Source of the DNA: Candidatus Neomicrothrix sp. UBA6944 | GTDB lineage: Bacteria > Actinomycetota > Acidimicrobiia > Acidimicrobiales > Poriferisodalaceae | Direction of reading: 5' to 3' | Length of the DNA stretch: 14,320 nucleotides | NCBI GenBank assembly: GCA_002448715.1 | Contig: DJZU01000111.1 | Coordinates: 1-14,320 of the forward strand | Shown here: positions 1-6,806 of the stretch, piece after piece | How positions within the stretch are numbered: position 1 is the first letter of the stretch | How the letters are laid out: each line of letters starts with the position of its first letter | Made by a program: the position numbers and the translations under genes | Notes under the pieces: generated by a model | Told to the model about the DNA's origin: nothing | What the model saw: the letters and a program-made list of their open reading frames with translations, nothing else | Database searches by the model: none

Positions 1-31
1 GCGTGACAATGCACAACTGGAGGACAGACTC

Positions 32-1735
32 ATGGCAGACGTAAAGGGCATAAGCAAACAGCAGCCCAGCCCAATGCCTTTCGGCAAATACATTCATTAC
101 CCCTACGCGCCGGCGTTATCGGATCGGACTTGGCCAGACCAAGTAACCACCGAAGCTCCTTTGTGGTGTTCAGTAGATCTTCGAGACGGAAACCAAGCAC
201 TCATCGATCCAATGGACGTTCCACGAAAGAAGCAAATGTTTGAAGCGTTAGTTGAAATGGGCTTCAAGGAAATCGAAGTAGGGTTCCCGTCAGCTTCAGC
301 CCCGGATTTCGATTTTTGCCGAATGCTGATCGAAGAGGGCCTCGTACCTGATGACGTCTGGATTCAGGTACTTACTCAAAGCAGGCCAGAACTCATCGAA
401 CGAACATACGAATCTATTGAAGGTGCCAAGAACGCGATTGTTCACTTATACAACCCCACGTCTACCCTCCAAAGGCGAGTTGTGTATGGGCTAGACCTCA
501 ATGGAATCATCGACATTGCATTAACAGGTACCCGTCAGTGCCGCGAACTGCGCGAAAAGGCAAACGATTCCAACATTCGCTTCGAATACTCACCTGAATC
601 GTTCACTGGCACCGAAATTGACTTCGCGGTTGACATATGCGAGCAAGTAACTGCCGAATGGGGGGCTACAGCAGAAGATCCGATCATTCTGAACCTCCCC
701 GCCACAGTCGAAATGTCAACCCCAAACCTCTACGGCGACCTCATCGAGTTCTTTCATCGCAACGTATCCAACCGGGAGGCAATTGTTCTTTCCCTTCATC
801 CCCATAACGACAGAGGATGCGGTGTGGCAGCCGCAGAATTCGGAGTCATGGCTGGAGCTGACCGGGTTGAAGGCACGCTGTTTGGCAACGGAGAACGAAC
901 CGGAAATGTCGACATCGTCACATTGGCGATGAATCTGTTCAGTCAAGGCGTAGACCCTGAACTCGACATCAGCCATATCGACAACCTTCGCCGAATCACC
1001 GAATATTGCAACCAACTCCCAGTTCATCCCCGTCACCCCTACGGCGGCGATCTGGTGTACACCGCATTTTCGGGTAGTCATCAAGACGCAATCAAAAAGG
1101 GCTTTGAAGCGTTATCAGATGATTACGACGTCTGGGAAGTGCCATACCTGCCTATTGACCCCGCCCACGTGGGCCGCACTTATCAGGATGTGATCCGGGT
1201 CAATAGCCAGTCAGGTAAAGGCGGTGTCGCATATGTCATGAAGAACAACTTCGGGCTCGATTTGCCGCGTCGCTTACAAATTGAGTTCAGTCAGGTGATC
1301 CAATCGATCACCGATGAGGGCGGCGAAATTCTTCCAGAGACCATCAAGAAGACATTCGACGAAACATACCTTCACACCACACAGCCGTTTACCTACTTAG
1401 GTCACAAAAGCACTTTCGATTCCGAATCATCCGATTTGTCGACGGTCTCCGCGATACTCAACGTGTCGGGAGAAAAGCAGACGATCACAGGTGAAGGAAA
1501 CGGACCACTTTCTGCGTTCAAAACCGCGTTGGCCACAGAATGCGGCTTAGATCTGACGCTGGTCGACTACCAAGAACACGCTGTTGGAACTGGCGCTGAC
1601 GCTACTGCCGCAGCGTATGTGGAAATTGAGGCTGCGGATCGACACGTCTATTGGGGTGTAGGCATGGATCCCAACATAGTGACAGCTAGTTTCCACGCCC
1701 TGCTGTCGGCAATCAATCGGTCCGCAATCAGCTAA
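32..1735 (+). CDS. leuA: 2-isopropylmalate synthase
   Basis: This enzyme condenses acetyl-CoA with 2-oxoisovalerate to give 2-isopropylmalate, the first committed step of leucine synthesis in the cytoplasm. At 567 residues it has the long form typical of actinobacterial LeuA. The N-terminal TIM barrel shows DLRDGNQAL at residues 49-57, the metal-binding HPHNDRG at 256-262, and GTLFGNGERTGNVD at 281-294. The last ~130 residues look like the LeuA regulatory/dimer domain, which mediates leucine feedback inhibition in the family. The ATG at 32 is supported by GGAGGA at 19-24, seven bases upstream. The gene stands 40 bp ahead of the hydrolase and no other leu gene is in the window. Only 31 bases precede it, so its promoter is not visible. 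Confidence 0.97.
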   Translation: MADVKGISKQQPSPMPFGKYIHYPYAPALSDRTWPDQVTTEAPLWCSVDLRDGNQALIDPMDVPRKKQMFEALVEMGFKEIEVGFPSASAPDFDFCRMLIEEGLVPDDVWIQVLTQSRPELIERTYESIEGAKNAIVHLYNPTSTLQRRVVYGLDLNGIIDIALTGTRQCRELREKANDSNIRFEYSPESFTGTEIDFAVDICEQVTAEWGATAEDPIILNLPATVEMSTPNLYGDLIEFFHRNVSNREAIVLSLHPHNDRGCGVAAAEFGVMAGADRVEGTLFGNGERTGNVDIVTLAMNLFSQGVDPELDISHIDNLRRITEYCNQLPVHPRHPYGGDLVYTAFSGSHQDAIKKGFEALSDDYDVWEVPYLPIDPAHVGRTYQDVIRVNSQSGKGGVAYVMKNNFGLDLPRRLQIEFSQVIQSITDEGGEILPETIKKTFDETYLHTTQPFTYLGHKSTFDSESSDLSTVSAILNVSGEKQTITGEGNGPLSAFKTALATECGLDLTLVDYQEHAVGTGADATAAAYVEIEAADRHVYWGVGMDPNIVTASFHALLSAINRSAIS

Positions 1736-1775
1736 CCGCGCCCCGGAATGACTCAATTTCGATCACAATTGATAC

Positions 1776-2519
1776 GTGGCTCTCTCTAGCTTCGTTAACG
1801 GCTCAGTATTTGGGGCCCGGTTCGGTGGGGACCCAGCGCGGGTCGTTGCCCTTCATGGATGGGGCCGCACCCATAAGGACTTTGACGCCTGTCTAGAAGG
1901 TCTGAACGCCATCAGTATCGACCTTCCTGGTTTCGGAGTGTCACCTCCCCCGGACCAGGCTGGCGGCGCTGCAATGTACGCAGATCTCATCTCACCGATT
2001 CTGGACAAATGCCACACCCCTGTTGTTCTCGTAGGACATAGCTTCGGCGGGCGAGTCGCGGTCCATCTGGCAGAACAGCGCCCTGGAGCTATAGGGGGGC
2101 TTGTTTTGACCGGTGTACCTCTGCTGCACCGCGCCCATCGCAAAGGACGCCCCGCTTTGCGCTACCAATTGGGGCGTTTATTACACGGCTGGGGTCTAGT
2201 AAACGACACAGTGCTGGAAGGGCTCAAAGATAAATATGGGAGCGCTGACTACCGGTCTGCTTCGGGTGTCATGCGCGACATTTTGGTCACAGTGGTCAAC
2301 GAGTCCTACGAACAACAACTGCGTTCCATATCGGCCCCGGTTGACCTTGTCTGGGGCGACGGCGATGACGCCGCTCCCCCAGAAATCGCGACGCGGTCGG
2401 AAGCTCTCCTTGCCGATGCCCGTATGACTTTGTTAGGCGGAATTGATCACTTTGTGCCAACAACAGCCCCATTCGCTTTACGTGAAGCAATCGACCGCCG
2501 TCTAGGTGCACTCCAGTGA
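1776..2519 (+). CDS. alpha/beta-fold hydrolase
   Basis: This is a 247-residue single-domain alpha/beta hydrolase of unknown substrate. The oxyanion-hole motif HGWG lies at residues 27-30, the nucleophile elbow GHSFGG at 87-92 (Ser89), a plausible acid in GDGDD at 194-198, and the catalytic His225 in GGIDHF. No signal peptide or membrane segment is seen, so it is probably cytoplasmic. The start is GTG and there is no convincing Shine-Dalgarno sequence. An ATG at 1748 is out of frame. Its stop overlaps the start of the Mur ligase gene in GTGA, which implies translational coupling. By position it may be linked to cell-wall precursor or lipid metabolism, but this is inference. It could equally be an esterase, a thioesterase or a C-C hydrolase. 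Confidence 0.9.
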   Translation: MALSSFVNGSVFGARFGGDPARVVALHGWGRTHKDFDACLEGLNAISIDLPGFGVSPPPDQAGGAAMYADLISPILDKCHTPVVLVGHSFGGRVAVHLAEQRPGAIGGLVLTGVPLLHRAHRKGRPALRYQLGRLLHGWGLVNDTVLEGLKDKYGSADYRSASGVMRDILVTVVNESYEQQLRSISAPVDLVWGDGDDAAPPEIATRSEALLADARMTLLGGIDHFVPTTAPFALREAIDRRLGALQ

Positions 2520-4033
2520 CCACTTCAGATATCTATTTGGGAGGTTGCGTCGTTGCCAGCGTTGTCGCCTCTTTACGCTGGTTCCGAGTCGCTCAACGGG
2601 AACATTATCTTCCATTATCAGCGACACGTTTTGCCCTTCGTTGGTGGAAACGGGGTGGAACAAACTCGTTCTTGTTGCTGCTCGCTGTCATCGCCGCGAT
2701 TATGTCAGCTTGGTTTCCTGCCGCATCCCTTATCACAGCCGTCGCAACAACCTTCGGGCCGATCGGACTCGGGGCGAAAGGTAGAACCAGCCCTCTAGCA
2801 TGGACGAGGCGGCTTCGAACTCTGGCCGCTACTTCACTCTTCCTCGTCACTACGGCGTTTGTAATCGCTCGACAACTCAGCATCAAGTCGATTGGGTTCG
2901 CTGTTATCGCGTTACTTGTTCCAGCTTTCATAGACATTGCGTTGACCGCATTGAAACCAGTCGAACAAAGAATGGCTCGACGTTATGTCACTGATGCGTC
3001 CGCCATCTTGGAACGAGTGAACCCAGTCCGTGTGGCGATCACAGGCTCGTATGGGAAAACAACCATTAAGGGGTACGTCCGTCATTTGTTATCGGACACC
3101 TTTAGCGTGACGGCCAGTCCCGCGAGTTTCAACAACAGTGCTGGCCTGTCACGCTCAGTCAACGAACACCTCATTGACGGCACAGAGGTATTCGTCGCCG
3201 AGATGGGTACATACGGCCCCGGAGAAATAGCGGAATTAGTGAACTGGGTGAAACCATCGATCTCCGTGCTGGCCTCCATTGGGCCAGTCCATCTCGAACG
3301 ATTCGGTGATTTAGAAACCATTGTGTCTGCTAAGAGCGAAATATTTTCCACAAGCCACACTGCGGTGATCAATATCGACGCTTACGGCTTAGCCAGCGAA
3401 GCGGATCGCCTTCAGGCATCAGGAGTCGATGTGGTCAGATGTTCTTCCAAGGATCCATCAGCTGATGTTTTTGCATGTTATGACGATGGTTTAACTGTCA
3501 CCCTCTCGAGTCGCACCATCGTGACCGGGTTAGTGTCCGACGCAGCTGCCACCAATGTGGCGTGCGCGGTAGCTGTGGCCGCGGCCATGGGCGTCTCCGA
3601 CGAATCAATCGCCAAGCAGCTCTCAGCGCTTCCCGTCACCGAACATCGCCGCCAAATGCTGCAAAGCCCGATGGGGGTCACCATCATTGACGATACCTAC
3701 AACAGCAACCCCGCCGGCGCCGCCTTGGCTCTCCAAACTCTCGCCAACCTTGATGCTCGGCGCAAGGTAGTAGTCACACCAGGAATGGTTGAACTCGGAA
3801 GCCGACAAGCAAGCGAGAACAGACGATTCGGAGTCGACGCGAGTCTTATCGCCGACGACCTCATCATCGTCGGACATACAAACCGAGCCGCCCTCAATAA
3901 CGGAGCCAGAGACGGAACAGCTCGGATTGAACTAGTAGGAACGCGCAATGACGCGATCGAATGGGTCCGAGGGAAACTGACTTCGGGAGACGCTGTCTTA
4001 TACGAGAACGACCTTCCCGATCACTACCCATAA
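2516..4033 (+). CDS. MurF-like Mur ligase with N-terminal membrane domain
   Basis: This 505-residue ATP-dependent Mur ligase is closest in its motifs to MurF, which adds D-Ala-D-Ala to the UDP-MurNAc-tripeptide. The ATP P-loop GSYGKTT is at residues 177-183, the MurF-like EMGTYGPGEIAEL at 229-241, the probable carbamylated lysine Lys273 in SAKSEIF, and DDTYNSNP at 392-399. The usual MurF N-terminal uridine-nucleotide binding domain is not seen. In its place, residues 1-150 hold about four to five hydrophobic segments (roughly 6-22, 51-80, 102-118, 122-144), so the enzyme is probably membrane bound. The GTG start overlaps the hydrolase stop by four bases. The ddl gene 67 bp downstream makes the dipeptide a MurF would use, which supports a wall role. 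The exact acceptor is uncertain. PgsB/CapB-type amide ligases are an alternative, but the MurF motifs fit better. Confidence 0.85.
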   Translation: MTTSDIYLGGCVVASVVASLRWFRVAQREHYLPLSATRFALRWWKRGGTNSFLLLLAVIAAIMSAWFPAASLITAVATTFGPIGLGAKGRTSPLAWTRRLRTLAATSLFLVTTAFVIARQLSIKSIGFAVIALLVPAFIDIALTALKPVEQRMARRYVTDASAILERVNPVRVAITGSYGKTTIKGYVRHLLSDTFSVTASPASFNNSAGLSRSVNEHLIDGTEVFVAEMGTYGPGEIAELVNWVKPSISVLASIGPVHLERFGDLETIVSAKSEIFSTSHTAVINIDAYGLASEADRLQASGVDVVRCSSKDPSADVFACYDDGLTVTLSSRTIVTGLVSDAAATNVACAVAVAAAMGVSDESIAKQLSALPVTEHRRQMLQSPMGVTIIDDTYNSNPAGAALALQTLANLDARRKVVVTPGMVELGSRQASENRRFGVDASLIADDLIIVGHTNRAALNNGARDGTARIELVGTRNDAIEWVRGKLTSGDAVLYENDLPDHYP

Positions 4034-4100
4034 TTCGACAACCCGCATCAAGCAAAGGGTGACATCAAACTCACCGCCATCTACGGTTTCATAGAAGAAC

Positions 4101-5204
4101 ATGACTCTTCCAGCAGTCTGCTTCGGCAGCCCATCTCCCGAACATGACATTTCTATCCTCACTGGGTTGCAGGCAGTGCGCGCATTGACTGAAGCTGGAA
4201 ATGACGTCGTAGCTCTCTATTGGTCAAAAACCGGTAACTGGTTCCAAGTTCCCTCCGACATTGAGGCAAACGAATTCGCTGACGGATTACCCAGATCCGC
4301 TGAGCCGTTAACTATCCAATTTGGAGAGCAAGGAGGGTTTTACAGACCTGGGAAACGGGGAAAACAAACTCCGATTGGAATCAGCGCTGTCGTAGTTTGC
4401 TGCCACGGGGGTCCTGGGGAGGACGGGAGTCTGCAAGCATTGTTCGACCTCGCAGGCATCCGTTACACCGGCCCCACTCAAGCAGGTGCGGCTGTGGGAA
4501 TGGACAAGCTCGCATTTTCGGGGACCATGGAGGCCGCAGGTATTTCGAGTCTGCCCTTACACCTCGTCACCGCCCACCTCGAACTTGATGAACAAGGGCC
4601 ACTCATTGTTAAACCACGGTTTGGTGGATCATCTATTGGAATCGAAATCGTTGACGATCTCCCAACCGCTAAGGCGCTTGCAAGTTCACAGCCCCTTCTT
4701 CGCGGCGGCGCGGTCGTCCAGCGATACCTCGACGACGCAATTGATCTCAACATCTCGGTTCGTACCTTTCCAGAGAAATCTCTAAGCGCGATCGAACGCC
4801 CACTACGACCCGAAGACGATGGCATCTACAGCTACGCCGACAAATACCTGACCGGGTCGCAAGGAATGGCAAGTGCTCCCAGAGAACTCCCCGCTGAGTT
4901 ACCTCCAGATGTTGAAGGGCAACTAAGAACGATGGCGTCTCAAGTCGTCGATCTCGCGATGGTTCGTTCCGTTGCCCGCATCGATTTTCTATGGAATTCC
5001 GATGGGCTCTGGGTCAACGAAATCAACACCATACCTGGTTCGTTGAGTTGGTATTTCTGGTCTTATGAAGGAGTCCCATTCGCACAGTTGTTGGCGGAAA
5101 TGATTCAAGAAGCCACCCAAAGCCCAGCGACCACTTTTCGAACCGATGGGGCCGACGGGACGGCACTGCGAGACGTCGGGGCGATCTCGCACAAATTAGC
5201 TTGA
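4101..5204 (+). CDS. ddl: D-alanine--D-alanine ligase
   Basis: This ATP-grasp enzyme joins two D-alanines to make the dipeptide that ends the peptidoglycan stem. At 367 residues it is of normal length. The N-terminal FGSPSPEHDIS matches the family's opening motif. HGGPGEDG is at residues 102-109, the ATP-binding KPRFGGSSIG at 171-180, and metal ligands are expected at Asp295 and in NEINTIPGS (306-314). The omega-loop YSYADKY (243-249) keeps the Tyr and Lys of D-Ala-D-Ala ligases rather than the VanA-type D-lactate pattern, so ordinary dipeptide synthesis is likely. The ATG at 4101 has only a weak purine tract (GAAGAA) before it. The stop overlaps the next gene in TGATG. The preceding MurF-like ligase would use its product. 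Confidence 0.96.
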   Translation: MTLPAVCFGSPSPEHDISILTGLQAVRALTEAGNDVVALYWSKTGNWFQVPSDIEANEFADGLPRSAEPLTIQFGEQGGFYRPGKRGKQTPIGISAVVVCCHGGPGEDGSLQALFDLAGIRYTGPTQAGAAVGMDKLAFSGTMEAAGISSLPLHLVTAHLELDEQGPLIVKPRFGGSSIGIEIVDDLPTAKALASSQPLLRGGAVVQRYLDDAIDLNISVRTFPEKSLSAIERPLRPEDDGIYSYADKYLTGSQGMASAPRELPAELPPDVEGQLRTMASQVVDLAMVRSVARIDFLWNSDGLWVNEINTIPGSLSWYFWSYEGVPFAQLLAEMIQEATQSPATTFRTDGADGTALRDVGAISHKLA

Positions 5205-6151
5205 TGAACACTTGGAGGACGTTTGCCGCCATGTTGTTGGCTGGAACCTCTTGTTCGTACTCCACCACTTCGGACGACCGGGCACAAGCAATCACCAATA
5301 GCCTCACCCAACAAGAACAGCTATGCGTCAAGGAACGTCTCGCTTCTGGCTGGGAATTGAACCTCAACGACCTCGAAACAGATCTCAGCCCCGAACAGGA
5401 AATAGCTGTCGACATGGCGGTAGAGCTATGCCGACTCGACACCAGTTCGAGCCCAACTTTGCCTGCCGTTAGAAACGACCAACCCCAAGTTTCTGAAGAA
5501 CTACTAGGGGCTCCAGCTACTTTCGATTCCGATGACAGGCCCCCGGGCGCCGACTCGCTACTAGACGAGTACTGGATTCAATGCGGACTAGGCGAAGCAA
5601 ACTCCTGTGACGACTTGTTCTATCTGGCCCCACCTGGCAGCGCCTATGAACAATTCGCGTTCAGCTGTGGCGGCCGCCGAAATATGGATTGCGCCCTCTT
5701 ACTGGGGATCGAACAACCTGAAGGAGACCTAAGTCCTTCAAGCCCTGCACCGGGTGACGACGAAGACCTCGATCAGTGGTGGACGCTATGTTCTGAAGGC
5801 AGCACATCAGCCTGCGGTGAACTCCGACTGATTGCTCCCAGCGGATCTCTCTACGCTCAATTCGCTGTCACATGTGGGGCGCGAGGGACCAGCTATTGCA
5901 CTCTCATCTTGGATGACGATGGTGAGCCACCAACATTGAAAGATTTGAGTCCAGATCTCAACCCGCCAGGCGAGGACGAGTTTTTGGATCAGCTTTGGCT
6001 TTTGTGCAGCGGCACTGACTCCAGAGCATGCAAAGACCTAACGAAATACGGCCCGACAGACAGCCTTTATGTCCAATTCGGTGTTTCTTGTGGCGGCAGG
6101 GCCGTAGCTCCTTGCGCTCGATTGTTCGCTGACCTCAACTCACCCAACTAG
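5204..6151 (+). CDS. putative lipoprotein with three four-cysteine repeats
   Basis: This is a 315-residue predicted exported protein of unknown function. The N-terminus has a short charged and hydrophobic stretch ending in LLAGTSC, a plausible though not ideal lipobox with lipidated Cys17. Residues 25-80 form an acidic segment with Cys41 and Cys76. Three homologous units follow (about 112-168, 182-238, 253-308). Each has the pattern C-x7-C-x19-C-x7-C (Cys127/135/155/163, 196/204/224/232, 268/276/296/304) and shared residues: acidic DxxLDxxW before the first Cys, a P-x-x-S-x-Y-x-Q-F stretch, and CGGR or CGAR. Proline- and acid-rich linkers join them. From memory similar units occur in exported actinobacterial proteins, but I cannot name the family. 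I chose the ATG at 5204 because it gives a TGATG overlap with ddl; a TTG at 5201 is the alternative. The Cys pairs may form disulfides outside the cell. Confidence 0.85.
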   Translation: MNTWRTFAAMLLAGTSCSYSTTSDDRAQAITNSLTQQEQLCVKERLASGWELNLNDLETDLSPEQEIAVDMAVELCRLDTSSSPTLPAVRNDQPQVSEELLGAPATFDSDDRPPGADSLLDEYWIQCGLGEANSCDDLFYLAPPGSAYEQFAFSCGGRRNMDCALLLGIEQPEGDLSPSSPAPGDDEDLDQWWTLCSEGSTSACGELRLIAPSGSLYAQFAVTCGARGTSYCTLILDDDGEPPTLKDLSPDLNPPGEDEFLDQLWLLCSGTDSRACKDLTKYGPTDSLYVQFGVSCGGRAVAPCARLFADLNSPN

Positions 6152-6738
6152 TCCGCTATCAACGCTGCTCTCAAAAACTCAATGGTTTCGCGACGAGCCC
6201 GCACCAAAGAACGCAAATCCGGTTCAAGACCCAAAGCGCGCATCACCTCAGGTTCCGTGGCAACTCCTACAACAGCCGAATACACCGCCAACAACAGCAT
6301 TCGAGGCTCTAACCGGCGAAACCGGCCAGCAGCCATCTCAGCTTCAACGAATCGGACCGCATCACCAAGCATCACACTCATCGCCGACGCCAACTTCCCC
6401 GAAGCAACTCCACCTTGTCGAGAAACCAAACGAACGAGCCCCAGCACTTCCGGTCGCCGAGCTGCAAGCGAGAAGGTCGCTCGCACAAGATCTTCGATTC
6501 GTTCAAAACCGCGAGCCTGTGGATTAGCCGCACCCGACAAAGCAGAACCCAACTCATTCACCGCTAATTCAATGGTCGCCTCTAATAGCGCTTCTTTAGA
6601 TGAATAGTGATACAGAATCGCCTGTTTCGTGATTCCAAGGTCTACCGCAAGGTCATCCAACGAAGTTGCGTCGTACCCGCGCATGCCAAATGCGGCCAAG
6701 GCCGAGTCCAAAATACGATCGCGAGTACCAGTGGGCAC
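6148..6738 (-). CDS. TetR-family transcriptional regulator
   Basis: This is a 196-residue one-component repressor-type regulator. The N-terminal helix-turn-helix spans about residues 10-50, with the TetR signature TSLDDLAVDLGITKQAILYHY at 25-45. The remaining ~140 residues would form the ligand-binding and dimer domain, and no ligand can be read from them. The start codon is GTG. It is transcribed away from the acyl-CoA reductase gene, with 68 bp between the two starts. A perfect 24-bp palindrome in that gap (6766-6789) is the probable operator, so it likely represses the lipid operon and itself. In such a setting acyl-CoA-type ligands are common for TetR proteins, but that is inference. Its 3' end overlaps the convergent lipoprotein gene by three bases (CTAG). 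Confidence 0.93.
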   Translation of the reverse strand: MPTGTRDRILDSALAAFGMRGYDATSLDDLAVDLGITKQAILYHYSSKEALLEATIELAVNELGSALSGAANPQARGFERIEDLVRATFSLAARRPEVLGLVRLVSRQGGVASGKLASAMSVMLGDAVRFVEAEMAAGRFRRLEPRMLLLAVYSAVVGVATEPEVMRALGLEPDLRSLVRARRETIEFLRAALIAD

Positions 6739-6765
6739 TCCAACACTTTAGATCGAATTGCCATA

Positions 6766-6789
6766 AATACTTACCATTTGGTAAGTATT
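6766..6789. promoter_or_regulatory. probable TetR operator palindrome
   Basis: The arms AATACTTACCA and TGGTAAGTATT are perfect reverse complements, 11 bases each, separated by TT. The site lies between the divergent tetR and reductase genes, 17 bases before the reductase start codon and 27 bases before the regulator start. Size and symmetry fit a TetR dimer site. It overlaps the proposed -35 element of the reductase promoter, so binding would block transcription. Confidence 0.8.
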
Positions 6790-6806
6790 CTGATAAAACT
6801 ACTGTT
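6771..6806 (+). promoter_or_regulatory. candidate promoter for leaderless lipid-operon transcript
   Basis: TTACCA at 6771-6776 (4/6 match to TTGACA) and TAAAAC at 6794-6799 (4/6 to TATAAT) are 17 bases apart. A start of transcription near 6806 would put the GTG at 6807 at or next to the 5' end. There is no Shine-Dalgarno sequence before that GTG, which is consistent with leaderless translation, a common mode in actinobacteria. The -35 element lies within the palindromic operator. Confidence 0.4.

Noticed and set aside
6182..6607. Long plus-strand reading frame opposite tetR
   Set aside because: It is the antisense shadow of the TetR coding sequence; composition is Arg/Ser/Thr-rich and no family is recognisable.
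6666..6806. Upstream extension of the reductase reading frame to an ATG at 6666
   Set aside because: It would overlap the tetR gene by 73 bases and run through the operator and promoter. The added residues are Arg- and Tyr-rich and unlike the family, while the GTG at 6807 begins just before the nucleotide-binding fold.
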